DNA of 64,000 nucleotides, from the NCBI RefSeq assembly GCF_002377945.1, contig NZ_DFQV01000003.1, positions 1 through 64,000 on the forward strand, read 5' to 3'. The stretch comes from Psychrobacter sp. UBA3480. GTDB lineage: Bacteria; Pseudomonadota; Gammaproteobacteria; Pseudomonadales; Moraxellaceae. Within the stretch, counting starts at the first letter, position 1. Every line of letters begins with the position of its first letter. Both the position numbers and the translations under genes were made by a program. Below the pieces are notes generated by a model. The model was given only the letters and a program-made list of their open reading frames with translations, had not been told where the DNA came from and ran no database searches. Below are positions 47,333 to 55,957 of this stretch, one piece after another.

Positions 47333-47644
47333 ATGCCATATGATATCGATAATGATATAGAAGTAGATAACGAGAGTAGCGATCAGTTTGCAGGATTTGC
47401 CAAAGAAACCACGTTAGAGCTGGTGGAAGCAGATGATGGTAGATTGTTGTTACGTGATGCTGAACAAGATGAAGCGCCGCTGATGACTATTGATTTTTCT
47501 GACAAGCTAAAAGAGCTACTTGGTAGCGATACTCAAGCCATTGGTCAACATATGATTCATGCTGCGATTCAGGTCATTATGCAAAAGCAGATGAGTAAAT
47601 GGCATGCGCATGTATATGATAAAGAACCAACACACTACAGCTAA
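47333..47644 (+). CDS. Hypothetical small acidic protein
   Basis: A 103-aa soluble, acidic protein of unknown function. The N-terminal 25 residues are Asp/Glu/Asn-rich; then comes a possible beta-strand region (TTLELVEADDGRLLLRDA) and a helical end with QHMIHAAIQVIMQKQM. ATG 47333 has a purine-rich leader (AAGGAACA). A shared bidirectional terminator separates it from the convergent rpmG. Confidence 0.6.
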   Translation: MPYDIDNDIEVDNESSDQFAGFAKETTLELVEADDGRLLLRDAEQDEAPLMTIDFSDKLKELLGSDTQAIGQHMIHAAIQVIMQKQMSKWHAHVYDKEPTHYS

Positions 47645-47691
47645 GCTTTGGTTTGTTAGCGAGCTGAAGATAGCTAGATATACAAGCATAA

Positions 47692-47723
47692 AAAAAGGGT
47701 TTATCAATTGATAAACCCTTTTT
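47692..47723. terminator. Bidirectional terminator between the acidic protein gene and rpmG
   Basis: AAAAAGGGTTTATCAA (47692-47707) is perfectly repeated inverted at 47708-47723, giving A-rich and T-rich flanks usable from both strands. Confidence 0.88.
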
Positions 47724-47755
47724 CTGTTCAAATAATACCACTTATAAAATGAAGA

Positions 47756-47911
47756 TTATTTGATTTTAGCTTCTTTAAAGATCACGTGCTGGCGTACTTT
47801 TGGATCAAACTTTTTGATTTCCATTTTGCCAGGCATAGTGCGCTTGTTTTTAGTAGTGGTGTAGTAATACCCAGTACCAGCTGTTGATACTAATTTAATT
47901 TTATCTCTCAT
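47756..47911 (-). CDS. rpmG: 50S ribosomal protein L33
   Basis: Small ribosomal protein of 51 aa, below the usual ORF length cut-off. It reads [20 protein letters not shown], then [20 protein letters not shown] and [10 protein letters not shown], a clear L33 of the Cys-less type (no zinc ribbon), so no zinc is needed. AGGAAAG precedes the start. It follows rpmB by 128 nt on the same strand, the conserved rpmB-rpmG pair, with a nested hairpin between. Confidence 0.96.
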   Translation of the reverse strand: MRDKIKLVSTAGTGYYYTTTKNKRTMPGKMEIKKFDPKVRQHVIFKEAKIK

Positions 47912-47994
47912 GATAGCTTTCCTGTAAATGAGGGGTCTTCAAACGATAGGTACGTGTCTCAAAGAGTGAGTTGCCACAATTAATGTAGCAAAAC

Positions 47995-48030
47995 AGCAGC
48001 CTAAATGATGAGAGTCATCACCCAGCTGCT
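47995..48030 (-). promoter_or_regulatory. Nested hairpin between rpmB and rpmG
   Basis: Outer arms AGCAGC (47995-48000) and GCTGCT (48025-48030); inner arms TGATGA (48006-48011) and TCATCA (48015-48020). Read on the - strand it is followed by GTTTTGC, a weak T-tail. It may be a partial terminator setting the rpmB:rpmG ratio or a processing site. Confidence 0.45.
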
Positions 48031-48039
48031 ATTTTTAAC

Positions 48040-48276
48040 TTAAACTTTTTGACCTTGTGCGCGTAGATCCGCTAACACTTTATCGATACCAAGTTTGTCA
48101 ATGATGCGCATACCTTTGGTAGACACACGTAGACGTACAAAGCGGTTTTCAGACTCTACCCAAAAACGATGGTTGTGAAGGTTTGGTAGAAAGCGACGAC
48201 GGGTTTTGTTGTTTGCATGCGAAACATTATTACCCACCATAGGGCGCTTTCCAGTCACTTGGCAAACTCGAGACAT
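48040..48276 (-). CDS. rpmB: 50S ribosomal protein L28
   Basis: The start [23 protein letters not shown] and the [14 protein letters not shown] and [10 protein letters not shown] segments identify L28 (78 aa, normal length). AGGAGTT lies at the right distance from the start. It is the first gene of the rpmB-rpmG unit, with a possible promoter about 250 nt upstream. Confidence 0.97.
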   Translation of the reverse strand: MSRVCQVTGKRPMVGNNVSHANNKTRRRFLPNLHNHRFWVESENRFVRLRVSTKGMRIIDKLGIDKVLADLRAQGQKV

Positions 48277-48760
48277 GGCGAACTCCTAATCTATGAGGTA
48301 TGAGTTTTTCTCATACCAGTCTGGGCAAGTTGCACGTTTTTGCGGCATGGACACAGCAAGCGGCAGCTTTGCACCAAACAAAACTATATGAAGGTTGAGC
48401 TGGTTTTGCTGCTATCTAAAGGCAAATAACAGGCTGACCAATTCAGAAAATTTTAAAGCCGACATTTATACCATAAAACAGATGAATACTCAAATATTTT
48501 TACAATAACTGTCGAATTAAAGGAGGGCTATTATACCCTGAAATGAGCGCTCTATGTTGTTGATTGTTTAATAGTAAAGATTAATTTTTAGTTGTAAGTT
48601 ATAACAAAAGTCAGTAAAGTTGCTGTTATATATTTAATACAATCTGTTAATACACCAGTATTACTGTAAATCTATGTATCATTACCAATCTCTTTTGATT
48701 CTGGGTAATGATTTTTTGCTTATTTGCTCAGATAAATTACTGCTCATGCGGAGTTAAAAC
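48277..48760. other. Divergent gap between rpmB and the Ig-repeat lipoprotein gene
   Basis: 484 bp between divergent starts. A good -10 box for rpmB, TATAAT on the - strand (complement of 48530-48535) preceded by GGG, has only a weak -35. The other half is AT-rich and should carry the lipoprotein promoter. No ORF or RNA gene is recognised. Confidence 0.45.
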
Positions 48761-50866
48761 ATGTCATATACATCCCTGCCCACTTCTAAGTTGTTTCAAT
48801 TAACAGCACTCACATTATCATTAGCCCTAGCGGGCTGTGGTGGCGGCGGTGACGGTACTGATACTATCGCGCCGGAACCTGACCTAGGAGTGCAACAGCC
48901 AGGTACTGGTGATGGGGGCGTTGAAACACCTGCTGCAGAATTAAATATTAGCAACAGTGGGCTAGTAGATGTAGATGGTAATACCATAACTTCTATCGAT
49001 CTAGAAGGTGCTTATTATGAAGTACAAGTTATGGACGGGAATGATGAGCCTGTCGCAAATGCTAAGGTAACATTCTCGATTGATGCTGATGGTGTTGTGT
49101 TATCTCAGACAACATCAGGAGCTAAGTTAACAGATAGTGAAGGTAAAGCTCGAATTTTCGTGAAGCCTAATGCTCCTGAAGTTTCTGGCGCATACACCAT
49201 CACCGCTAATGCAAGTAATAATGACAATACGGCAATTAATAATTTAACATTTTCCGTACAAGCAACAAATGTAAATCTAAGTGCCCTAACTGTGGTTGAC
49301 TCGCAGCTTTCTGCAGGTGGTCAAACAGCTATATCATTAATGGCAACTGATACGGAAGGTAACGCTATAAGTGGCATATTAGTCAGTTTGAATGCTAGTT
49401 GTGGTCAGCTACCTACTCAAGCAACTTCAGATGAAAATGGTATGATTACATTTGTCTATAAAGCTATAAATACAGACAATACTTTATGTAGTGGGAATGT
49501 TCGTATATCGGCTAGTACAGGCAGTTCGGCTACTCAGACGGCCAATCTTACTGTTCAAGCGCCTGAAGCTACTTCTATTGTTTATACTTCAAATGAGCTT
49601 ACATTAGGTATTCAGAATAGCGGATCATCAGCGACGGGTGAAGCTGAATTTGCAATATATTCAAATAAAACACCGCTCGCCAACGCAGAAGTGACTCTCT
49701 CATTAGAAAAGTCTCCTCTCGGATTGACTTTTGGTGTATTAGGAAACAAAAATAGTTTTAATGCTATTACGGATGAAAATGGTAAGGTTTCAGTTAATAT
49801 TTATCCTGGCAGTACTCCAGGCCCTGTAGAGATAAAAGCAACTTTAGCAACTGATGCTCGTATTAATGCTTTATCAAAAGGCATATCTATTGCTAGCTCT
49901 CGTGTAACACAAGATGGAATAAGCTTGTCCTTCGGTAAAAATGTGCTGGATTGGAGTTTGGATGGTGATGAAACTTCAGTAGTTGCACGTCTAGTCGATC
50001 GTAATGGTAATAAAGTACCTGATGGGACAGTAGTTAACTTTACTGCTGAAGGCGGTAAAGTATCTCCTTCTAGTTGTACAACATCTAATGGTGCCTGTGA
50101 AGTTACCTTCTCAACTCAAAACCCTCGCCCTGGTGATGGTCGTGTTAGTATTCTAGCAGTTGTTGAAGGTGAGAAATCATATATAGATAATAATGAAAAC
50201 AATGCTTGGGATGAAGGAGTTGATACATTAGTCCACAATATTGGAGATACTTTCCGTGATGACAATGAAGACGGCATCTTCCAAATAGGGGAGTTCAATT
50301 ACCCACTAACTACTCAAGCCAATCAAGTGTGTGAAAACAATATCCAGCAATTTATCCAGCTTAAGTTTCCAACTTTTGCTCAAGATAAGAAAGATCTCTT
50401 TGAAAGTACCTTTATTGGTAACTTTGTATCGCCAAATAAACCTATGACCTGTAACTCAGGGCTAGATGCAGTAGTACGTTATGAAGGTATTCAGTTGCTA
50501 TCGAATGGTATTCCAAATATCACGTTATTATCTCCTAATACACAAATCATTACTGCAGCAAATAAAAGAGTAGTTACTCGCATCAATAGCGGTGGTTTCT
50601 ATGATTTAAACCCAATGCCATCTGGTACTACCATTTCAGGCTCAGTTGTTGACAAAACTAGCGGAGAAGGCAGTGGTAGCTGTACTGTAGAAATGATTGG
50701 AGGCCCTGAAGAAGTGCCAGCAATAGTATCTCCTGGTAAACCTGGTGATAATACAGGGACTATTAATACTTTTGCATTAGATGAGTGCGAAGCAGGTGAC
50801 TATTTCAAAATTTCTGTGACTACTCCTAAAGGTGTGACCACTAATGTTATTTATACTGTTCAGTAA
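48761..50866 (+). CDS. Large lipoprotein with bacterial Ig-like repeats
   Basis: A type II signal peptide ends in lipobox LAGC (Cys26), followed by a Gly/Asp/Pro-rich linker, so the protein is lipid-anchored and probably in the outer membrane. Residues about 60-480 contain roughly four Ig-like (invasin/Big-1 type) repeats, each with a V-D--GNP-A---V-F-V/D-NGKA pattern (for example DSEGKARIFV, DENGMITFVY, DENGKVSVNI, SNGACEVTF). Two Asp/Asn-rich loops (DNNENNAWDEG, DDNEDGIFQIGE) could bind calcium. Paired Cys suggest disulfides. Function unknown; adhesion or surface structure is a guess. It is AT-richer in codon use than its neighbours. Confidence 0.75.
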   Translation: MSYTSLPTSKLFQLTALTLSLALAGCGGGGDGTDTIAPEPDLGVQQPGTGDGGVETPAAELNISNSGLVDVDGNTITSIDLEGAYYEVQVMDGNDEPVANAKVTFSIDADGVVLSQTTSGAKLTDSEGKARIFVKPNAPEVSGAYTITANASNNDNTAINNLTFSVQATNVNLSALTVVDSQLSAGGQTAISLMATDTEGNAISGILVSLNASCGQLPTQATSDENGMITFVYKAINTDNTLCSGNVRISASTGSSATQTANLTVQAPEATSIVYTSNELTLGIQNSGSSATGEAEFAIYSNKTPLANAEVTLSLEKSPLGLTFGVLGNKNSFNAITDENGKVSVNIYPGSTPGPVEIKATLATDARINALSKGISIASSRVTQDGISLSFGKNVLDWSLDGDETSVVARLVDRNGNKVPDGTVVNFTAEGGKVSPSSCTTSNGACEVTFSTQNPRPGDGRVSILAVVEGEKSYIDNNENNAWDEGVDTLVHNIGDTFRDDNEDGIFQIGEFNYPLTTQANQVCENNIQQFIQLKFPTFAQDKKDLFESTFIGNFVSPNKPMTCNSGLDAVVRYEGIQLLSNGIPNITLLSPNTQIITAANKRVVTRINSGGFYDLNPMPSGTTISGSVVDKTSGEGSGSCTVEMIGGPEEVPAIVSPGKPGDNTGTINTFALDECEAGDYFKISVTTPKGVTTNVIYTVQ

Positions 50867-50881
50867 ATTCTCATAATTTGT

Positions 50882-50910
50882 AAACCCCTGACCACGTGTC
50901 AGGGGTTTTT
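50882..50910 (+). terminator. Terminator after the lipoprotein gene
   Basis: AAACCCCTGAC (50882-50892) and GTCAGGGGTTT (50898-50908), followed by further Ts. Confidence 0.9.
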
Positions 50911-51062
50911 GCTTTATCCTTTTAAAATAACCAAATCACCTTAAATAACCAAAAACAACCAACTCGCTCAGCAAAGTATTGCAAAAAAGATTAAAATAAC
51001 CGGTTTACTACGCTGTCAGTAATTTTTCAGCGATAAGTCATCATTTTTATATTGGGCGAATT

Positions 51063-51983
51063 ATGTCAGACAACACTAAAACGGTTTCATTATCGACCAT
51101 AGCTTCTCAGAGCAAACAGACACCTAGCGCTATCGATACAGCCACGCTGCTCATCAAATGCAAAGATCAGGCTGGTATCGTACAAGCAGTCTCTGAATTT
51201 ATTCATCGTTATGGCGCTAATATTATTACGCTCGATCAGTATTCAACGGCGCATGAAGGCGGGCAATATTTTATGCGTTTAGAGTTTGCTTTGGCAGGTT
51301 TGAGCGATATTATTGAAAATTTTGAAGCCAGCTTTGCGCATACGGTTGCTAAGCGCCACGATATGGATTGGCGACTACATAATAATGCAACGAAGACCAA
51401 AGTCGGTATTTTGGTATCTAAGTTTGATCATGCATTGTTAGATTTATTATGGCGACATCAGCGTGGACTGCTCGATTGCGAGATTACTTGCGTGGTCAGC
51501 AACCATCCTGATTTAAAGCAAGCAGTACAGAATTTTGGCATTACTTTTCACCATGTACCAGTGACAAAAGACAATAAGGCAGACGCAGAAGAGCAAATCC
51601 ATAAGTTGATGGCAGGTAATGACTTGCTAGTATTGGCGCGCTATATGCAGATTTTGTCATCAGATTTTGTCAAACGTTGGCCGATGCAGATTATCAATAT
51701 TCATCATTCATTCTTGCCTGCGTTTGTGGGTGCAGATCCTTATCGTCAAGCTTATGATAAAGGCGTTAAGCTTATCGGCGCAACTGCGCACTATGTCACA
51801 GCTGAGCTTGACCAAGGGCCTATCATTGAGCAAGATGTACACCGTGTGACGCATCGCCAAGGGGTGACAGAGTTGCGTGCTATCGGCCGTGATATCGAAC
51901 GCAACGTATTAGCACGTGCTGTAAACTGGCATGTGCAAAACCGTGTGATTGTGGCGGGTAATAAGACAGTCGTATTTAACTAA
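51063..51983 (+). CDS. purU: Formyltetrahydrofolate deformylase
   Basis: Hydrolyses 10-formyl-THF to formate and THF, balancing one-carbon pools and feeding formate to purine synthesis. An N-terminal ACT domain (TLLIKCKDQAGIVQAVSEF, about residues 28-46) precedes the formyltransferase-like catalytic domain, with VLARYMQILS, the catalytic NIHHSFLPAF and GATAHYVTAELDQGPII. The first 25 residues are a Ser/Thr-rich tail. Length 306 aa. It lies alone between two terminators. Confidence 0.95.
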   Translation: MSDNTKTVSLSTIASQSKQTPSAIDTATLLIKCKDQAGIVQAVSEFIHRYGANIITLDQYSTAHEGGQYFMRLEFALAGLSDIIENFEASFAHTVAKRHDMDWRLHNNATKTKVGILVSKFDHALLDLLWRHQRGLLDCEITCVVSNHPDLKQAVQNFGITFHHVPVTKDNKADAEEQIHKLMAGNDLLVLARYMQILSSDFVKRWPMQIINIHHSFLPAFVGADPYRQAYDKGVKLIGATAHYVTAELDQGPIIEQDVHRVTHRQGVTELRAIGRDIERNVLARAVNWHVQNRVIVAGNKTVVFN

Positions 51984-52013
51984 GAAAAATGAGTAGTGAG
52001 TCTGCTAAAATAT

Positions 52014-52054
52014 AAAAAAGGCGGTCAGTAACTAGTGTTGCTGACCGCTTTTTT
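52014..52054. terminator. Bidirectional terminator between purU and the YpjD-like gene
   Basis: GCGGTCAG (52021-52028) and CTGACCGC (52041-52048), with A run before and T run after, so it serves both converging genes. Confidence 0.9.
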
Positions 52055-52067
52055 CTGAACATATATT

Positions 52068-52859
52068 TTATAAGAGCATTTCTAAGACGAACTTGCTACC
52101 AACAAAGCCAATGGCTAATAGGATAAAGGCATAAATAGTGATATTAGCCGCACGTTTGCCTCGCCAGCCTGCACGCCAATTACCGAATAGTAGCACACCA
52201 AATAATAACCACGACAGTAGACTAAAAACAGTCTTATGCACGATATGTTGCGCCATCAGGTCTTGCACATAGATAAACCCAATCCCCAGTGCGATACTTA
52301 GCAATACAAAGCCTACCAACAGCATATCGAATAATAAACTCTCCATACTTTGCAAGGAGGGGAGTTTATTGACCCAAAATCGATGAATAGTATGATGCTT
52401 GAGCTCACGTATTTGTAGACGTAGAAATAGCGCTTGTACCGCCGCCATCAACAGCACACAATAGGCAGCTAATGATAATATGATATGGATTTCAAGCCCG
52501 ATACTGACATCAGTGAGTGGTTGATAAGGGGCGCGGCCGACGTAGCCGACAGTCATACCTATTAGCGCAGTGGGTGCAGCCAAAATGCCAAGACTAAGAA
52601 TAGGGCGATATAAACAGAACAACAGGTAAAAGAATAAGAAAAATAAACTGGTCAAACTGATTATATTGAATAAGTTGAAATTCAAACCATACAGCGTCAC
52701 AACGTATGGATATAGTAGTGCTGCATGTGCAGACATGCCGACCAGCAACAAGCCCAAACTGAGGCTTTTGTGGATAGGTTTGTCCTGAACCAACGCCCAA
52801 CCAATGTGGATGCTGACTAAGATATAAGCCATGCTAGCAAGTAAGAATGCAAAGTGCAC
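52068..52859 (-). CDS. ypjD: YpjD/CcsA-family inner-membrane protein
   Basis: A 263-aa protein with about eight hydrophobic helices, in the cytochrome c assembly (CcsA/CcmC) superfamily. LEIHIILSLAAYCVLLMAAVQALFLRLQ and a late HKTVFSLLSWLLFGVLLFGNWRAGWRGKRA segment match YpjD proteins; the haem-handling tryptophan-rich WGxxWxWD motif of true CcsA is not seen. It is divergent from ffh, the same position as ypjD in E. coli and the CcsA-like gene in Pseudomonas. Function is unsettled. Confidence 0.82.
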   Translation of the reverse strand: MHFAFLLASMAYILVSIHIGWALVQDKPIHKSLSLGLLLVGMSAHAALLYPYVVTLYGLNFNLFNIISLTSLFFLFFYLLFCLYRPILSLGILAAPTALIGMTVGYVGRAPYQPLTDVSIGLEIHIILSLAAYCVLLMAAVQALFLRLQIRELKHHTIHRFWVNKLPSLQSMESLLFDMLLVGFVLLSIALGIGFIYVQDLMAQHIVHKTVFSLLSWLLFGVLLFGNWRAGWRGKRAANITIYAFILLAIGFVGSKFVLEMLL

Positions 52860-53284
52860 AGATAAAAAGCCTCATCTTATACTGAGCATAAATTGCCGCT
52901 CAATGTGTCGCTAAAGTGGTATTATCAGAATGATTAGAATAATCGTCCAATTTATCATAAAATGGGTGCCAATTGAGCACCATCTTGCTTATAACTTATA
53001 AATGATCGGTAGTGCTGCATAGCGCAAAACGTAAAATATGTCATCTATAAAAAGTTGACTACAATTATAAGCGCTGTGTCCTTTGCGAAACGACTATAAG
53101 TTTAGAGCCATGTTAATGCTATAGTATTGATAATATAATTCTTTTATCATGTCCTTTGTCATGCAATATCCTAATATCTTATAGCGTATCCTAATATTAT
53201 TTATGAACCATTTTAATGGTTTGATTTAGAGTTATTTTAATTGCGTATTATTTAATTGAAAACCATTTTAATTGAGAGTTATTT
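52860..53284. other. AT-rich divergent region upstream of ffh, with short repeats
   Basis: 425 bp between ypjD-like and ffh starts. Direct repeats TATCCTAATAT (53167-53177 and 53187-53197) and AACCATTTTAAT (53206-53217 and 53261-53272) are present, and AACCATT-TT-AATGGTT is a palindrome (53206-53221). No ORF is seen; it should hold both promoters. Confidence 0.5.
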
Positions 53285-54829
53285 ATGTTTGATACCTTAA
53301 CAGAACGCTTATCGTCGAGCCTACGTAACATTGTCGGTACCGGACAGTTGACCGAAGACAATATCAAAGACACGCTACGTGAAGTGCGTATGGCGTTGTT
53401 AGAAGCCGATGTAGCACTACCTGTCACTCGTGATTTTGTAAAACGCGTCAAAGAACAAGCGCTTGGTGCTGAGGTGCTAAAAGAGTTAGCGCCAGGTCAA
53501 GCCTTTGTCAAAATCGTACACGACGAGCTGACTGAAATGATGGGCAGTGCCAACCAACAGTTAGAGATGACAGGCAAACCGCCTGTTGTCTATTTGCTAG
53601 CAGGTTTACAAGGTGCGGGTAAAACGACCACAGCTGGTAAATTGGCCAAATATCTACAAGAGCGCCAAAAGAAAAAAGTGATGCTAGTCTCTGCTGACGT
53701 TTATCGTCCAGCGGCTATCAAACAGCTTGAGCAAGTAGCCGGTCAAGTGAATGCTAAGTTTGTGAACTCAAGCACAGATGAGAATCCAATTGATATCGCA
53801 AAGCGTGCGATTGAAGAAGCCAAAATCCAATATCAAGATATCCTGATCATTGATACCGCTGGTCGTCTACATATCGACGATACCATGATGGATGAGATTA
53901 AGGCGCTAACTGCTGCGGTTAACCCATCTGAGACGCTATTTGTCGTCGATGCAATGACGGGTCAAGATGCCGCCAATACCGCAAAAGCTTTTAATGATGC
54001 GTTGCCATTGACAGGTGTTATCTTAACCAAGACTGACGGTGATGCTCGCGGCGGTGCGGCGCTTTCTGTACGCGCTATCACTGGCAAGCCAATTAAGTTC
54101 TTAGGCCGCGGTGAAAAACTAGACGAGCTAGAGCTGTTCCACCCTGAACGTATCGCGCAGCGTATCCTTGGTATGGGTGATGTACTGAGTCTGGTCGAAG
54201 AAGTTGAGCAGAAAATTGACCGTGATAAAGCCGAAAAAATGGCGAAAAAGATGCAAAAGGGCGGTGACTTTGACCTTGAGGATCTATTGACTCAGTTCCA
54301 GCAGATGAAGAGCATGGGCGGCATGGCAGGTTTCTTGGATAAGATGCCGGGTATGGGCGGCTCAGATATGCAAAAGGCCGTCGAAGATGCCAAACCAGAA
54401 GAAAAAGTACGTGAAATGGAAGCATTGATCAATTCAATGACGCCGTTTGAGCGCAAAAACCCTGATAAGATTAACCCAAGTCGTAAGCGCCGTATCGCTG
54501 CAGGTTCAGGGCGTGAGATTCAAGATGTTAACCGCTTGCTCAAGCAACACAAGCAAATGGCAAAAATGATGAAAATGATTTCAAAGCCTGAAGGCATCAG
54601 TAAAATGATGAAGTCTATGCAAGGGCTCATGGGTGGCGGTAGTGCTGGCGGTGGCGGCGGTCCATTGTTTGGCGGTGGTCAGCAAGGTGGCGCTAAGGAC
54701 GTGAATCCAGAACAAATGGCCAAGCAAATGGGACTGGATCCAAATAACATGCCAAGTACCGAAGAGATGCAAAAGCAAATGCAAGAAATGCAAAACCAAG
54801 CACCAAAGAAGTTCAAAACCCGCTTTTAG
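53285..54829 (+). CDS. ffh: Signal recognition particle protein Ffh
   Basis: GTPase that, with 4.5S RNA, targets nascent inner-membrane proteins to FtsY. The N domain (MFDTLTERLSSSLRNIVG), G domain with GLQGAGKTTTAGKLA (about residues 107-121), DTAGR and TKTDGDARGGAALS, and Met-rich M domain with SRKRRIAAGSGREIQDVN are present. At 514 aa it is longer than usual because of a Gly-rich stretch and a Met/Gln-rich tail at the C-terminus. The start ATG has GAGAG upstream. The 4.5S RNA gene is not in this window. Confidence 0.97.
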   Translation: MFDTLTERLSSSLRNIVGTGQLTEDNIKDTLREVRMALLEADVALPVTRDFVKRVKEQALGAEVLKELAPGQAFVKIVHDELTEMMGSANQQLEMTGKPPVVYLLAGLQGAGKTTTAGKLAKYLQERQKKKVMLVSADVYRPAAIKQLEQVAGQVNAKFVNSSTDENPIDIAKRAIEEAKIQYQDILIIDTAGRLHIDDTMMDEIKALTAAVNPSETLFVVDAMTGQDAANTAKAFNDALPLTGVILTKTDGDARGGAALSVRAITGKPIKFLGRGEKLDELELFHPERIAQRILGMGDVLSLVEEVEQKIDRDKAEKMAKKMQKGGDFDLEDLLTQFQQMKSMGGMAGFLDKMPGMGGSDMQKAVEDAKPEEKVREMEALINSMTPFERKNPDKINPSRKRRIAAGSGREIQDVNRLLKQHKQMAKMMKMISKPEGISKMMKSMQGLMGGGSAGGGGGPLFGGGQQGGAKDVNPEQMAKQMGLDPNNMPSTEEMQKQMQEMQNQAPKKFKTRF

Positions 54830-54861
54830 ATAACAATTAGTTCTTTTTAAGAAGTTCGATC

Positions 54862-54896
54862 AAAGCCCCGAAGCCAATGAAGCTTTGGGGCTTTTT
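54862..54896 (+). terminator. Terminator after ffh
   Basis: AAAGCCCCGAAGC (54862-54874) pairs with GCTTTGGGGCTTT (54882-54894), 13 pairs with one G-U, followed by Ts. Confidence 0.9.
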
Positions 54897-55099
54897 ATCG
54901 TTAGCAGTTGTAGATAAACACTGATGGATAAAGTGTGAAAAATATAGAAATTAATAAAATTCGTGTACCCTAAATGCTATGATAGGCGCTGCTTCACTCT
55001 GTCTAGATTATTACAGGACATGAATGATAGATCGTTATAAAAAATTAATAAAATCTGATAAATCAATTTAGAACGCCAAAAGTAAAAGCCGAGGTTGTG

Positions 55100-55801
55100 A
55101 TGTTTTTAGCAATGGATACCGTGTTCGACCAGTGTTCGATCGCGATTTTAGATTCGAGTGGACAGGTACTATCGAGCCATACCGAAACAGGTAAGCGTCA
55201 GCAAACTCAACAGATTTTACCGATGATTGAAGCTGCATTGTCTGAGGCACAGTTACGTCTTGCTGATATACAGGCTTTAATATTCAATCGCGGGCCGGGT
55301 GCGTTTAGTGGTATCCGTATCAATACGGCAGTGGTACAGGCTCTGTCTGTAGCGCATGATTTACCTTGCGTTGGCGTCTCAAGCCTACAAGCAATCGCAC
55401 AATGCGCGTATCAGAAACACAGGCTGACACACTTATATAGCGCTCTTGATGCTCGTATGCAGCAAGTTTACTTTGGACAGTATGAGTTGGCAACTGATGA
55501 CAAATCAGGTCATAGCATTATGCAGCCAGTCTTGGCTAATGATAGCGATAGCACTGAGCAGCTACTAGATTATGATCGCCAAACTGCACTTAGCCTACCT
55601 ATCGCGGGTAATGGCGCGCCGCTATTGGCACGACATGATCAGCAAGACTATCATGAAGATGTTTGGCCAGATGCTGTTGTCATTGGGCAGCTTGGTATTG
55701 CTCAGTTTGCAAACGATGGTGGTACGGAAGCGTCACAGGCATTACCAAAATATCTACGTAATCAAGCTTGGAAAACACTTAAAGAGCAAGGTAAAGCATA
55801 G
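55100..55801 (+). CDS. tsaB: tRNA threonylcarbamoyladenosine synthesis protein TsaB
   Basis: Partner of TsaD and TsaE in making t6A37 of tRNAs. The N-terminal LAMDTVFDQCSIAIL strand pattern, then ILPMIEAALSEAQL and the signature FNRGPGAFSGIRI match the TsaB (YeaZ) half of the ASKHA fold. Length 233 aa is usual. I prefer ATG 55100 over the adjacent GTG 55097, because GAGG at 55091-55094 is then at a normal distance. It is preceded by the ffh terminator and followed by uppP. Confidence 0.93.
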   Translation: MFLAMDTVFDQCSIAILDSSGQVLSSHTETGKRQQTQQILPMIEAALSEAQLRLADIQALIFNRGPGAFSGIRINTAVVQALSVAHDLPCVGVSSLQAIAQCAYQKHRLTHLYSALDARMQQVYFGQYELATDDKSGHSIMQPVLANDSDSTEQLLDYDRQTALSLPIAGNGAPLLARHDQQDYHEDVWPDAVVIGQLGIAQFANDGGTEASQALPKYLRNQAWKTLKEQGKA

Positions 55802-55957
55802 CTTTATAAATATGCTTTTGCAGCGTCAATTGATAGCAGCTAGCTTTTTAGTGTTTAGCAAGCGCATACCAATATAAAATCAACGTTAATATAGGACAGC
55901 CAATCGGTCTGTTTTTAGGCCAATTTTTTAGGCCAATCTGTTTCTAGGAAAGTCACT

